DNA of 64,000 nt from Subtercola lobariae (GTDB taxonomy: Bacteria > Actinomycetota > Actinomycetes > Actinomycetales > Microbacteriaceae), in assembly GCF_014640255.1 (NCBI RefSeq), contig NZ_BMGP01000008.1, forward strand, positions 16,741 through 80,740, written 5' to 3'. Below, piece after piece: positions 46,711 to 57,406 of the stretch (the stretch's first letter is position 1; each line of letters begins with the position of its first letter). Made by a program: the position numbers and the translations under genes. Below the pieces are notes generated by a model. The model was not told where the DNA came from. It did not search any database and worked only from the letters and a program-made list of their open reading frames with translations.

Positions 46711-47030
46711 TTGTATCCGTTCTTGCACAGGGGTATATGCAGGTATGTGATCTCGGCCGAGTCTCTGCTAGACTTCTACACGGCTCTGGCACCGAAAGGT
46801 GGCAGATCGAAAGTGGAGATTCTCCCACCCGCGTTTGACCGCTTGGCTACAGCCTCAAGGTTACCGGGTCGATTGCACTCCGTCAGACCTTCGCAAGAGG
46901 CCGGGCAGCTAGGGTGCGGTGCGTTTTGACAGGCGTCATGCTTGTTGTTGCGCGGTGAAGTTCAGTTTCGTGAGCGTTGGTTCATGCCGATAGCCCAGCC
47001 GAACATCCACCGCAGCAAAAGGAGCAACGC
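46711..47030 (+). promoter_or_regulatory. infC operon promoter and long leader
   Basis: 320 bases without a gene between DUF1844 and infC. A -10-like TAGACT at 46769-46774 would start transcription near 46781, giving a leader of about 250 nt. It holds several short GC-rich pairings (for example GTGGAG with TCCCAC near 46813-46828) but no structure I can name. AAAAGGAG at 47017-47024 is the infC ribosome binding site. Leaders of this operon are autoregulated by L20 or IF-3 in other bacteria. Confidence 0.5.
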
Positions 47031-47675
47031 ATCAGCGATCCCCGTACAAACGACCGTATACGAGTACCCGAGGTTCGCCTCGTGGGTCCGGCCGGTGAGC
47101 AGGTCGGCGTCGTGAGCATCGACGTCGCACTCAGACTCGCACAAGAGGCAGACCTTGACCTGGTTGAGGTGGCCCCGAACTCGAAGCCACCCGTCGCCAA
47201 GATCATGGACTACGGAAAGTTCAAGTACGAAGCCGCGCAGAAGGCCAAAGAGGCCAGGCGCAACCAGGCGAACACGATTCTCAAAGAGGTTCGTTTTCGT
47301 TTGAAGATCGATGTGCACGACTACGAGACCAAGCGCAAGCGCGCCGAAGGCTTTCTCAAGGCGGGTGACAAGGTCAAAGCCATGATCTTGTTCCGAGGCC
47401 GTGAGCAGTCGCGCCCAGACCAGGGGGTTCGCCTCCTGCAGAGATTTGCCGAAGATGTTTCGGAGTACGGTTCTGTCGAATCGAGCCCCACCATCGACGG
47501 TCGCAACATGGTCATGGTCATCGGCCCTCTGAAGAACAAAGCAGAGGCCAAGGCCGAGGCCAACGCCCACCGCGCCGCCGCAAAGCCCCCACGGGAGGCG
47601 CCCGTCACCCCCGCTGCCGAGGCAGCGCCGGTGGCGACTGCGACATCCGCGGACCCAGCGGCACCCGCCGAATAA
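47031..47675 (+). CDS. infC: Translation initiation factor IF-3
   Basis: 214 aa factor that binds the 30S subunit and checks start codons. IF3 N-domain from [18 protein letters not shown] to [19 protein letters not shown], linker, and C-domain from KEVRFRLKI to VIGPLKNK. The start is an ATC at 47031: AAAAGGAG lies 7-14 bases upstream and the family sequence begins exactly there. Rare AUH starts on infC are known to let IF-3 regulate itself. A TTG at 46977 would add 18 non-family residues. An Ala/Pro/Glu-rich tail of ~45 residues is common in actinobacteria. rpmI and rplT follow. Confidence 0.93.
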   Translation: MSDPRTNDRIRVPEVRLVGPAGEQVGVVSIDVALRLAQEADLDLVEVAPNSKPPVAKIMDYGKFKYEAAQKAKEARRNQANTILKEVRFRLKIDVHDYETKRKRAEGFLKAGDKVKAMILFRGREQSRPDQGVRLLQRFAEDVSEYGSVESSPTIDGRNMVMVIGPLKNKAEAKAEANAHRAAAKPPREAPVTPAAEAAPVATATSADPAAPAE

Positions 47676-47723
47676 TCGCGGCGTTACCACACACCTGAAG
47701 TACCACCCAACGAGGAGAGAATT

Positions 47724-47918
47724 ATGCCCAAGCAGAAAACCCATTCCGGGGCCAAGAAGCGGTTCAAGATCACCGGCTCCGGCAAGGTCATGAAGCAGCA
47801 GGCCGGCATGCGCCACAACCTTGAAGTGAAGTCGGGCCAGCGCAAGCGCCGCCTGAACACCGACCAGGTTCTTGCCCCGCAAGACGCCAAGGTCATCAAG
47901 AAGCTCCTCGGCCTCTAG
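47724..47918 (+). CDS. rpmI: 50S ribosomal protein L35
   Basis: 64 aa basic protein. [20 protein letters not shown] and the end [13 protein letters not shown] are standard. GAGGAGAG lies 5-12 bases before the ATG. Middle gene of infC-rpmI-rplT. Confidence 0.97.
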   Translation: MPKQKTHSGAKKRFKITGSGKVMKQQAGMRHNLEVKSGQRKRRLNTDQVLAPQDAKVIKKLLGL

Positions 47919-47951
47919 AACTTACGACGACGACAAAGGACAGAACAGAAA

Positions 47952-48341
47952 ATGGCAAGAGTAAAGAGGGCGGTCAACGCCCACAAGAAGCGTCGCGTAA
48001 TTCTCGAACGCGCCGAGGGCTACCGCGGCCAGCGTTCGCGCCTCTACCGCAAGGCAAAAGAGCAGGTCACCCACTCGCTCGTCTACTCGTACCGCGACCG
48101 CCGTGCGCGCAAGGGTGACTTCCGTCGCCTCTGGATTCAGCGCATCAACGCCGCTGCCCGTCTCAACGGCCTCACCTACAACCGCCTCATCCAGGGTCTG
48201 AACCTGGCCGGTATCGAGGTAGACCGCCGCATTCTGGCCGACCTGGCCGTCACCGAGCCCGCTACTTTCGCGGCGCTCGTTGCCAGTGCTAAGGCTGCCC
48301 TGCCCGCCGACACGTCGGCGCCGAAGGCGAACGTAGCGTAA
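47952..48341 (+). CDS. rplT: 50S ribosomal protein L20
   Basis: 129 aa assembly protein of 23S r[17 protein letters not shown] at the N-terminus, [37 protein letters not shown] and a C-terminal [11 protein letters not shown] extension. Thirty-three bases after rpmI. The next strong terminator-like hairpin lies inside the following gene. Confidence 0.97.
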   Translation: MARVKRAVNAHKKRRVILERAEGYRGQRSRLYRKAKEQVTHSLVYSYRDRRARKGDFRRLWIQRINAAARLNGLTYNRLIQGLNLAGIEVDRRILADLAVTEPATFAALVASAKAALPADTSAPKANVA

Positions 48342-48372
48342 CAACGACGCAGAAGTCTGCTTGACTTGGCAC

Positions 48373-49197
48373 ATGCTTGATAATCCGCGTTCACCGCGTG
48401 TTCGGGCCGTCGCCAAACTTGCCAAGAAGGGAGCCCGGTCTGAGACCGGGCTCTTTCTCTTGGAAGGCCCGCAGGCGGTCGCCGAGGCCCTGACGTTCAG
48501 CCCCCAACTCGTGGTCGAACTGTATGCCACCCCGACGGCGCTCGAACGTTACACCGACATCGCCCAAACGGCCGTCGACGCCGGCGTCGACGTCGAGTTC
48601 GTCTCCGAACACGTGCTCGAAGTCATGTCAGATACCGTGACCCCGCAGGGGTTCATCGCCGTCTGCCATCAGTTTCCGACGGCTGTCAAAGACATCTTCG
48701 CCGCGAAACCTCAGCTCATCGCCATTCTCGAAGAGGTTCGCGACCCGGGCAACGCGGGCACGATCATCCGGGCCGCCGATGCCGCCGGTGCCGACGCGGT
48801 GATTCTCACCGGCCGTTCGGTCGACCTCTACAATCCCAAGGTCGTGCGATCGACGACTGGCTCGCTGTTTCACTTGCCGGTAGCGATGGATGCGAGTCTT
48901 GCCGACGTGAAGATTCGCGCAATCGAGGCAGGTCTGCAGATTCTGGCCGCCGACATCAAGGGCGACGATCTGCTCGAGGTGCGGGCGAGCGGGCTTCTCG
49001 AGCAACCAACCGCGTGGCTGTTCGGCAATGAGGCTCGCGGTCTGACCGACGACCATCTCGCGTTGGCCGACCGAGCGATCTCGGTGCCGATTTACGGCAA
49101 GGCCGAGTCGATGAACCTCGCCACGGCGGCGTCGGTGTGTCTGTACGAAAGTGCATTCGCTCAACGCGGCACTCGTTCTGCACAGGGCGGCGATTAG
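48373..49197 (+). CDS. TrmH/SpoU family 23S rRNA methyltransferase
   Basis: 274 aa SPOUT methyltransferase, probably 2'-O-methylating rRNA. N-terminal SpoU substrate-binding domain (LDNPRSPRVRAVAKLAKK ... FLLEGPQAVAEAL), then the SPOUT knot: EEVRDPGNAGTIIRAADAAG, LTGRSVDLYNPKVVRSTTGS, FGNEARGL and VPIYGKAESMNLATAASV. The ATG at 48373 fits homologues; a TTG at 48361 is possible. A perfect intrinsic-terminator hairpin lies within codons 20-29. Its site between rplT and pheS is widely conserved; the rRNA target is not predictable here. Confidence 0.9.
   Translation: MLDNPRSPRVRAVAKLAKKGARSETGLFLLEGPQAVAEALTFSPQLVVELYATPTALERYTDIAQTAVDAGVDVEFVSEHVLEVMSDTVTPQGFIAVCHQFPTAVKDIFAAKPQLIAILEEVRDPGNAGTIIRAADAAGADAVILTGRSVDLYNPKVVRSTTGSLFHLPVAMDASLADVKIRAIEAGLQILAADIKGDDLLEVRASGLLEQPTAWLFGNEARGLTDDHLALADRAISVPIYGKAESMNLATAASVCLYESAFAQRGTRSAQGGD
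48431..48460 (+). terminator. Terminator hairpin inside the methyltransferase gene
   Basis: GAGCCCGGTC (48431-48440) pairs perfectly with GACCGGGCTC (48444-48453) around a TGA loop, followed by TTTCTCTT. It is as strong as any terminator in the window yet lies 58 bases into an intact reading frame, 90 bases after rplT. Confidence 0.75.
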
Positions 49198-50310
<1,113 letters not shown>

Positions 50311-50313
50311 TTC

Positions 50314-52854
50314 ATGCGTATTCCCATCAGCTGGCTCGCCGAGTTCGTCGAACTCCCCGTTGGCACCACCGTTGCCGAGATTCATGCTGCGCTCGTGAGC
50401 GTCGGGCTCGAAGAAGAAGGCTCGCACGACTTCGACATCGAAGGCCCGGTGGTCGTCGGCGAGGTTCTCGAATTCACCGAAGAACCGCAGAGCAACGGCA
50501 AGACCATTCGGTGGTGCAGCGTGCGCGTCGCTGCCGTCGGCCAGAGTGGGGCCGACGGCGGGGCGGATGTTCGGGGCATCGTCTGTGGCGCCCACAACTT
50601 CTTCGCGGGTGACAAGGTCGTGGTGACGTTACCCGGCGCCATTCTGCCCGGCGACTTCGCTATTGCGGCCCGCAAAACCTACGGACACGTTTCAGACGGA
50701 ATGATCGCGTCTGCTCGTGAACTCGGTCTCGGCGACGACCACGACGGCATTCTGCGCCTGTCGACGCTCGGGCTCGACCCCGCCGTGGGCACTGACGCGC
50801 TCGGTCTGCTCGGTCTCGATGACGCTGCCGTCGAGGTGAACGTCACGCCCGATCGCGGCTACGCTTTCTCGATTCGTGGCATCGCTAGGGAGTATGCGCA
50901 CGCGACGGGCGCGGCCTTCCGTGACCCCGCGGCCGCACTGACCCTGCCGCCCGTTCTGGAGGGCTTCTCCGTAGCGATCGACGACCAGGCGCCCATTCGC
51001 GGGCGCGTGGGCGCAACCGTTTTCGTGACCCGAGTAGTTCGGGGGGTTGACGCGAGGGCGGCGAGCCCGGCCTGGATGGTGTCGCGGCTCAAACTGGCCG
51101 GCATCCGCTCGATCTCGCTCATTGTCGACATCACGAACTACGTCATGCTCGAACTCGGCCAGCCCATTCACGGCTACGACCTCGACAAGCTCAGCGGCGG
51201 TATCGTGGTGCGCCGCTCTCAGGCCGGCGAAACTCTCACGACGCTCGATGGGCAGACGCGACAACTCGACCCCGAAGACCTCGTCATCACCGACGACTCC
51301 GGCATCATCGGCCTCGCGGGCGTCATGGGCGGGTTCTCGACCGAGATCTCAGACGAGACGGTCAACGTTCTCGTCGAGGCCGCGAACTTCGACCCGACGA
51401 GCATTGCCCGCACCGCTCGCCGGCACAAGCTACCGAGCGAGGCTTCCAAGCGCTTCGAACGCGGCGTCGATCCTGAGGTCGCCGGTGCCGCCGCAGCGCG
51501 CGTTGTGCAGCTGCTCGAAGAACTTGCCGGTGGTCGTGCAGACGAACTCGGGTCTGGGTACCACGAGCACAGCCGACTCGAGCCGATCTTCTTGCCCGAC
51601 GCCTACATCTCGGGGCTCGTCGGAGTGAACTACACCGATGACGAGATCACCTCGTCGCTCATCGAAATCGGGGCCACCCTCGAGTACGCCCGAGACGGGC
51701 TAGTGGTGACTCCGCCGTCGTGGCGGCCTGATCTCACCCACAAGTCGACGCTCGCCGAAGAAGTCGCGCGCATCGTGGGCTACTCGCGCATTCCGAGCGA
51801 GATTCCGGTTGCGCCTCCCGGTCGTGGCTACACCCGCGAGCAGTCGCTCCGCCGGCTCGCCGCCGAGACTCTCGCCGCGAGTGGTTCGACCGAGGTGCTG
51901 GCCTACCCGTTCGTGTCGAGCAATGCGAACGCCCTCTTCGGCTCTGCCGACGAGACGGCGGTCGCCGCGGTAAAGCTTGCCAACCCGCTCGACGCCGAGG
52001 TTCCCTACCTTCGTGCCACGCTGATACCCGGGCTGATCGACATAGCCCGGCGCAACCTGTCGCGCGGCCTCACCGACTTGGCTCTGTTCGAAATCGGCGC
52101 TGTCTTTCAACCCGAGACAGGCGTTGAATACGGCGTTCATGATGTGCCGCTCGGCGCCGCTCTGCCGGCTCCTGAGACTCTTGCGGCGCTCAACGCCAGC
52201 ATTCCGCCGCAGCCCTGGCACGTGGGCCTGTTGTTTCTCGGTCACTCCGTCGACAAACAGCCGGGCCAGCCCGCCGTGAGCTTCGGTATCGCCGACGCAC
52301 TCGATGCGGTTCGAGTTCTCGCGGCTGCTCTTGACGTGCCGCTGAGCATTCGCCAGGGTACACACAAAGCACTTCACCCCGGCAGAACGGCCGACATTTT
52401 CGTGCCGACGGGCGCTGGGGCCGCGGCCGTGCACGTTGGCGTCGTGGGCGAACTCTTGCCCTCGCTTGCCGACGAGTTCGACCTTCCTCGAGTTGTCGCG
52501 CTGGCTGAACTCGATCTGAGCGCGTTGATCGACCTCGCCGCCCGCAGTGTTCAGGCCACCCCGCTTGCGGGGTATCCGGCTGCGACCCAGGATGTGTCGC
52601 TCGTGGTGGCCGACTCGATCGCCGCGGCAGACGTGCTCGATGCCGTGCGGTGGGGCGCCGGTGAACTGCTGGAGAGCATCCGTCTCGTTGATGACTACCG
52701 AGGCGCCGGAATCGGCGCCGGGTTGAAGTCGCTCACTTTCGCGCTGAGATTTCGGGCCCCTGATCGCACTCTCACGGCGGCGGAGGCGAGTGACGCCCGC
52801 ATCGCGGGTGCTGCCGAAGCCGAACGACGATACGGCGCGACCGTTCGCGAGTAA
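50314..52854 (+). CDS. pheT: Phenylalanyl-tRNA synthetase beta subunit
   Basis: 846 aa structural and editing subunit. An N-terminal B1/tRNA-binding EMAP-like domain (FDIEGPVVVGEVLEF and VCGAHNFFAGDKVVV), B3/B4 editing domain (RSISLIVDITNYVMLELGQPIHGYD in part), B5 domain, the catalytic-like core (AETLAASGSTEVLAYPF) and a C-terminal FDX-anticodon-binding domain (AGYPAATQDVSLVVADSI ... LTFALRFRAPDRTLTAAEA). Full length, no interruptions. Co-transcribed with pheS. Confidence 0.96.
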   Translation: MRIPISWLAEFVELPVGTTVAEIHAALVSVGLEEEGSHDFDIEGPVVVGEVLEFTEEPQSNGKTIRWCSVRVAAVGQSGADGGADVRGIVCGAHNFFAGDKVVVTLPGAILPGDFAIAARKTYGHVSDGMIASARELGLGDDHDGILRLSTLGLDPAVGTDALGLLGLDDAAVEVNVTPDRGYAFSIRGIAREYAHATGAAFRDPAAALTLPPVLEGFSVAIDDQAPIRGRVGATVFVTRVVRGVDARAASPAWMVSRLKLAGIRSISLIVDITNYVMLELGQPIHGYDLDKLSGGIVVRRSQAGETLTTLDGQTRQLDPEDLVITDDSGIIGLAGVMGGFSTEISDETVNVLVEAANFDPTSIARTARRHKLPSEASKRFERGVDPEVAGAAAARVVQLLEELAGGRADELGSGYHEHSRLEPIFLPDAYISGLVGVNYTDDEITSSLIEIGATLEYARDGLVVTPPSWRPDLTHKSTLAEEVARIVGYSRIPSEIPVAPPGRGYTREQSLRRLAAETLAASGSTEVLAYPFVSSNANALFGSADETAVAAVKLANPLDAEVPYLRATLIPGLIDIARRNLSRGLTDLALFEIGAVFQPETGVEYGVHDVPLGAALPAPETLAALNASIPPQPWHVGLLFLGHSVDKQPGQPAVSFGIADALDAVRVLAAALDVPLSIRQGTHKALHPGRTADIFVPTGAGAAAVHVGVVGELLPSLADEFDLPRVVALAELDLSALIDLAARSVQATPLAGYPAATQDVSLVVADSIAAADVLDAVRWGAGELLESIRLVDDYRGAGIGAGLKSLTFALRFRAPDRTLTAAEASDARIAGAAEAERRYGATVRE

Positions 52855-52913
52855 CACTCGCGCGGTCGGTTGAGGGGCTTCAGGAGGCCGCAGTAGTGCC
52901 ACACGACGAAAGG

Positions 52914-52919
52914 TAGATT
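52914..52919 (+). promoter_or_regulatory. -10-like TAGATT, leaderless argC
   Basis: TAGATT ends 6 bases before the argC ATG; the gap TGAGGC has only a weak Shine-Dalgarno. It would drive the arginine cluster. Confidence 0.45.
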
Positions 52920-52925
52920 TGAGGC

Positions 52926-53972
52926 ATGTCTTATTCGGTAGCGGTAGCCGGCGCAAGCGGTTACGCAGGGGGCGAACTGCTGCGCCTGCTCGCCGGGCAT
53001 GCAGAGTTCGACGTGCGAACGGTCACCGCCAACAACAACGCCGGCCAGCCGCTGGTTGCCGTGCACCCTCATCTGCGCTCGTACGCAGATCTCACTCTGA
53101 GCCCGACCACCACCGAAGCGCTCGCCGGTCACGACATCGTGTTTCTGGCACTTCCGCACGGTAAGTCGGGTGCCATCACCGAGACGCTCGACGCAGACAC
53201 CCTCGTTGTTGACTGCGGCGCAGATCATCGCCTGACCGACGAGGCAGACTGGGCGAAGTTCTACGGCGGCGAGTTTTACGGCGCCTGGCCGTATGGGCTG
53301 CCCGAACTGCTCATCGAGAATCATGAAAAGCAGCGCTCGCGGCTCGCCGGCGTGAAACGAATCGCCGTTCCCGGTTGCAATGTGACGGCGATCAGCCTCG
53401 GTTTGGCGCCCGGGCTTCGAGCAGGCGTCATTCAGCCCGTCGACCTGGTCGCGGTGCTTGCAGTGGGCCCATCTGGTGCGGGTAAGGCTCTGCGCACCAA
53501 CCTTCTGGCCTCAGAGATACTCGGTTCGGCAAGTGCCTACGGGGTCGGCGGCACGCACCGGCACAACCCCGAAATCGTGCAGAACCTTTCAGCGTCGGCC
53601 GGCGAGCTCGTTTCGGTATCGTTCACGCCGGTGCTCGTTCCCATGGCGCGGGGTATTCTCGCCACGTCGACCGCTCGCCTCGCGGCAGGCGTAACGGCGC
53701 ACGACGTTCGGTCAGCCTGGGTCGACGCGTATGCCGACGAGCCATTCGTGCAGGTTCTGCTCGAAGGCAGTTTCCCGTCGGTTTCTGACGTCACTGGCGC
53801 CAACACGGCCCTGATCGGGCTCGCTGTCGACGAGGCCGCGGGCCGCGTGGTCACGATCACCGCCCTCGACAATCTCGTGAAAGGCACGGCCGGTGCCGCC
53901 ATCCAATCGGCGAACATCGCACTGGGCCTGCCCGAAACCCTCGGCCTGCCCGTGAACGGCGTCGCCCCGTGA
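52926..53972 (+). CDS. argC: N-acetyl-gamma-glutamyl-phosphate reductase
   Basis: 348 aa NADPH-dependent reductase, third step of arginine synthesis. The nucleotide loop [15 protein letters not shown] is at about 9-23, and the active-site cysteine is Cys151 in [18 protein letters not shown] carries a conserved histidine. First gene of argCJBDF; 71 bases after pheT with its own promoter-like box. Confidence 0.96.
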   Translation: MSYSVAVAGASGYAGGELLRLLAGHAEFDVRTVTANNNAGQPLVAVHPHLRSYADLTLSPTTTEALAGHDIVFLALPHGKSGAITETLDADTLVVDCGADHRLTDEADWAKFYGGEFYGAWPYGLPELLIENHEKQRSRLAGVKRIAVPGCNVTAISLGLAPGLRAGVIQPVDLVAVLAVGPSGAGKALRTNLLASEILGSASAYGVGGTHRHNPEIVQNLSASAGELVSVSFTPVLVPMARGILATSTARLAAGVTAHDVRSAWVDAYADEPFVQVLLEGSFPSVSDVTGANTALIGLAVDEAAGRVVTITALDNLVKGTAGAAIQSANIALGLPETLGLPVNGVAP

Positions 53973-53991
53973 TCGATTCTGGAGTTCAACT

Positions 53992-55149
53992 GTGAGTGTT
54001 ACGGCCCCCGCCGGCTTTGAAGCGTCTGGCATCGCCCGCGGCCTGAAGTCGACGGGTGCCACCGACCTCGCTCTCGTTGTGAACCGAGGCCCGAGCAGCG
54101 CAGCTGCCGCCGTCTTCACCTCGAACAGGTGCAAGGCAAACCCGGTGCTGTGGTCTGAGCAGGTAATTCTCGACGGAGTAGTGTCGGCGGTCATCCTGAA
54201 CTCGGGCGGAGCGAACTGTTACACCGGCGCGTTCGGCTTTCAGACGACGCACGCGACAGCCGAGGCCGTGGCCGAGACCCTCGGGGTGTCGGCGGGTGAT
54301 GTGATCGTCTGCTCGACTGGCCTCATCGGCGTCGGCGACCAGACCTTTCGAGACAAAATCGTCGGCGGCGTGCCTGCGGTGGTCGAATCGCTTTCGTCTG
54401 ACGGCGGCCTCGATGCCGCGCTCGCCATCATGACCACTGACACCAAACCGAAGCAGGCTGTCGCCTCGGGCAGTGGATGGTCGATCGGCGGTATGGCGAA
54501 AGGCGCGGGCATGCTCGCTCCTGGCCTCGCCACCATGCTCGTGGTGATCACCACCGACGCCGACCTGCCCTCAGCCGCACTTGACGCCGCACTTCGAGCC
54601 GCCACCCGCGTGACGTTCGACCGCGTCGACTCCGACGGGTGTATGTCGACGAACGACACCGTCACCTTGATGGCGAGCGGGGCATCCAAAATCACGCCCG
54701 ACGTGACCGAATTCACCGCCGCACTGACGGCTCTCTGCCTCGAGCTCTCGTTGCAGTTGCAGTCTGACGCCGAAGGGGCCAGCCACGACATCACCATCGA
54801 GGTGATCAACGCTGCCAGCGAGTCTGACGCGGTGACAGTGGCGCGTGCGGTGTCGCGCAGCAACCTGTTCAAGGCGGCGATTTTCGGCAACGACCCCAAC
54901 TGGGGGCGCGTTCTCGCAGCCGTCGGCACCACAGACGCCGAATTCGACCCGTACAACATCGACGTCACCATCAACGGCATCATGATCTGCAAGGCGGGAG
55001 AGCCGTTCGAAGACCGGGAGCTGATCGATCTGACCCCTCGCGCCGCTCACGTGCTGATCGACCTGCACATCGGCAGCGAATCAGCGGCCATTTACACCAA
55101 CGACCTCACCCACGACTACGTGCACGAGAACAGTGCATACGCGAGCTGA
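53992..55149 (+). CDS. argJ: Glutamate N-acetyltransferase / amino-acid acetyltransferase ArgJ
   Basis: 385 aa Ntn-type ornithine acetyltransferase that recycles the acetyl group between N-acetylornithine and glutamate. Self-cleavage site is Ala180-Thr181 in APGLATML, with the preceding GGMAKGAGM segment; [10 protein letters not shown] and the C-terminal [19 protein letters not shown] end (here in part) are typical. Bifunctional members can also make acetylglutamate from acetyl-CoA; no argA is seen. GTG start 19 bases after argC. Confidence 0.95.
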   Translation: MSVTAPAGFEASGIARGLKSTGATDLALVVNRGPSSAAAAVFTSNRCKANPVLWSEQVILDGVVSAVILNSGGANCYTGAFGFQTTHATAEAVAETLGVSAGDVIVCSTGLIGVGDQTFRDKIVGGVPAVVESLSSDGGLDAALAIMTTDTKPKQAVASGSGWSIGGMAKGAGMLAPGLATMLVVITTDADLPSAALDAALRAATRVTFDRVDSDGCMSTNDTVTLMASGASKITPDVTEFTAALTALCLELSLQLQSDAEGASHDITIEVINAASESDAVTVARAVSRSNLFKAAIFGNDPNWGRVLAAVGTTDAEFDPYNIDVTINGIMICKAGEPFEDRELIDLTPRAAHVLIDLHIGSESAAIYTNDLTHDYVHENSAYAS

Positions 55150-56138
55150 TGACTGACTCCACTCTCGACTTCGCGGCGGTCAAAGCCGCCACTCTCATCG
55201 AATCGCTGCCCTGGCTGAAGACGTTTCACGACCAGATCATGGTCATCAAGTTCGGCGGCAACGCCATGGTCGACCCCGAGTTGCAGCGTACGTTCGCCGA
55301 AGACATCGTCTACTTGCGCTATGCCGGCATCAAGCCAGTGGTGGTGCATGGGGGCGGGCCTCAAATCTCGAAGATGCTCGATCGACTGGGCATCGTGAGC
55401 GAGTTCCGCGGCGGCTATCGTGTCACCAGCCCTGAAGCGATGGACGTCGTGCGAATGGTGCTCACCGGTCAGATCAGTCGCGACATCGTCAGCCACATCA
55501 ACGAACACGGCCCGCTCGCGACCGCGCTCTCGGGCGAAGACGCCGGACTGTTCGAAGGTCAGCGCCGTCAGATCGAGATCGATGGTGTGACCGTCGATCT
55601 CGGGCTCGTCGGTGATGTCGTGGGCGTGAACCCCGAGGCTGTCTTCGAACATCTCGCGGCCGGCCGAATTCCCGTGATCTCCTCGATCGCTCCCGATCGG
55701 CACGAACCGGGGCAGGTGCTGAATATCAACGCCGATGCCGCCGCCGCTGCGCTCGCCGTGGCACTCGGGGCCGCAAAGCTCGTCATTCTGACCGACGTAG
55801 CGGGCCTCTATTCCGACTGGCCGAACCGCGACTCGCTCGTCTCGGTCATCGGTGCAGAGTCGCTGCGTACGCTCTTGCCAACGCTCGAGTCGGGAATGAT
55901 TCCGAAAATGGCGGCCTGCCTCGAAGCAGTCGACGGGGGCGTGCCCAAGGCCGCAATCATCGACGGCCGCACCCCGCACTCGATTCTGCTCGAGGTCTTC
56001 ACCCAGAGCGGCATCGGCACCGAGGTCGTCGAGGCCGATACAACAGGCGCAGCCGACACAGCACGCGCAGCAGACACAACACGCGCAGCCGACACAACAC
56101 GGGCAGCAGACACAACACGTGCAGAGGAGAAGTCGTGA
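55149..56138 (+). CDS. argB: Acetylglutamate kinase with repeated C-terminal tail
   Basis: 329 aa kinase phosphorylating N-acetylglutamate, usually the arginine-feedback step. [10 protein letters not shown] (phosphate site), [18 protein letters not shown] and the [20 protein letters not shown] region are intact. The normal enzyme ends near residue 293 ([12 protein letters not shown]); beyond that lie about 35 extra residues of AADTTR-like units encoded by 18-base tandem repeats. ATG overlaps the argJ stop by one base (TGATG). Confidence 0.95.
   Translation: MTDSTLDFAAVKAATLIESLPWLKTFHDQIMVIKFGGNAMVDPELQRTFAEDIVYLRYAGIKPVVVHGGGPQISKMLDRLGIVSEFRGGYRVTSPEAMDVVRMVLTGQISRDIVSHINEHGPLATALSGEDAGLFEGQRRQIEIDGVTVDLGLVGDVVGVNPEAVFEHLAAGRIPVISSIAPDRHEPGQVLNINADAAAAALAVALGAAKLVILTDVAGLYSDWPNRDSLVSVIGAESLRTLLPTLESGMIPKMAACLEAVDGGVPKAAIIDGRTPHSILLEVFTQSGIGTEVVEADTTGAADTARAADTTRAADTTRAADTTRAEEKS
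56031..56120 (+). repeat. 18-base tandem repeat in argB tail
   Basis: Five units of 18 bases (starts 56031, 56049, 56067, 56085, 56103), encoding [12 protein letters not shown] and AADTTR three times, immediately before AEEKS and the stop. Units 3-5 differ only at silent positions. Confidence 0.9.
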
Positions 56139-57364
56139 CCACCGAATCGACACGTCAAGAAGCCAGCTGGGTCGACACCTTTAACGAGTCGATGATGCGA
56201 ACCATGGGCCAGCCGCTCGCCCTGCTCACGCACGGTCGCGGCGCGTTCGTGTGGGATGAGAATGAGAAGGAGTACCTCGACTTTCTCGCCGGAATCGCTG
56301 TCAACTCACTCGGTCACGCGCATCCCGTGGTCATCGAAGCCGTCACGCGCCAGGTCAGCACCCTCGCCCACGTCTCCAACTACTTCTCGACCAGGCCGCA
56401 GCTCGCCTTGGCCGAGCGTCTGAAACGCATCACGGGCGCAGGCGCCGAGGGGCGCGCGTACTTCTGCAACTCGGGGGCAGAGGCCAACGAGGCGGCGTTC
56501 AAGCTCGCCCGCCTGAACAGCTCGCCAACTCGCTCGAAAATCGTCTCGCTGAAGAACTCGTTTCACGGCCGAACCATGGGCGCTCTCGCTCTCACGGGCA
56601 AAAGCGATATGCAGGCGCCGTTTCAGCCGATGCCCGGGGGAGTCGTACACATCGACTCCACGATCGAAGCACTCGAGGCGACCATCGACGACTCGGTTGC
56701 CGCTCTCTTTCTCGAACCGATCAAGGGCGAAGCCGGGGTCATCGACCTGCCGGCGGGGTACCTCGCGCGAGCTCGCGAACTCACCGAGCAGCACGGGGTG
56801 CTACTGATTCTCGATGAGATTCAGACCGGCGTGGGTCGCACCGGCCGATGGTTCGCGTACGAACACGACAACATCAAGCCCGATGCCGTCACCATTGCCA
56901 AAGGCATGGCCGGGGGCATCCCCATCGGGTCGCTTGTCACGTTCGGCTGGGCATCTGAGCTCTTTCAGCGCGGGATGCACGGCAGCACTTTCGGCGGCAA
57001 CCCGCTGGCAACCGCAACTGCAAACGCCGTGCTCGCCGAGATCGAAGAGTCAGATCTCGTCGACAACGCCCAGCGCAAAGGCATTGCCTTGCACGAACGA
57101 ATTGCGGCCCTGCAGTCGCCGCTGATCGCCGACATTCGAGGTAAGGGCCTGCTGATCGGCCTCGGGCTGAGCGAACCCATCGCGCTGAAGCTGGCGGCAG
57201 CCGCGATGGATGCCGGGCTCATCATCAACGCAGCGAACGAGTCGAGCATTCGCATGGCACCCCCGCTGATCATCCGCGACCTCGAGGTCGACGTCTTCAT
57301 CACGCGGTTCAGCGAGGCTCTCACGGCTGTCGGCTACCCGCCTGCGCCGCCACTATCCTTGTAG
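56135..57364 (+). CDS. argD: Acetylornithine aminotransferase
   Basis: 409 aa class III PLP aminotransferase. Schiff-base Lys256 lies in [28 protein letters not shown] is the cofactor phosphate region and [15 protein letters not shown] carries the conserved Asp. [14 protein letters not shown] is also standard. GTG start overlaps argB by 4 bases. Confidence 0.95.
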   Translation: MTTESTRQEASWVDTFNESMMRTMGQPLALLTHGRGAFVWDENEKEYLDFLAGIAVNSLGHAHPVVIEAVTRQVSTLAHVSNYFSTRPQLALAERLKRITGAGAEGRAYFCNSGAEANEAAFKLARLNSSPTRSKIVSLKNSFHGRTMGALALTGKSDMQAPFQPMPGGVVHIDSTIEALEATIDDSVAALFLEPIKGEAGVIDLPAGYLARARELTEQHGVLLILDEIQTGVGRTGRWFAYEHDNIKPDAVTIAKGMAGGIPIGSLVTFGWASELFQRGMHGSTFGGNPLATATANAVLAEIEESDLVDNAQRKGIALHERIAALQSPLIADIRGKGLLIGLGLSEPIALKLAAAAMDAGLIINAANESSIRMAPPLIIRDLEVDVFITRFSEALTAVGYPPAPPLSL

Positions 57365-57406
57365 TTTCTGCACGCCCCGTTCATCCATCTTTACCTGAAG
57401 GCCCCG

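Noticed and set aside
56031..56138. Cysteine-rich minus-strand peptide opposite the argB tail
   Set aside because: It is the reverse-strand reading of the 18-base repeat; the plus-strand frame is the end of a conserved enzyme.
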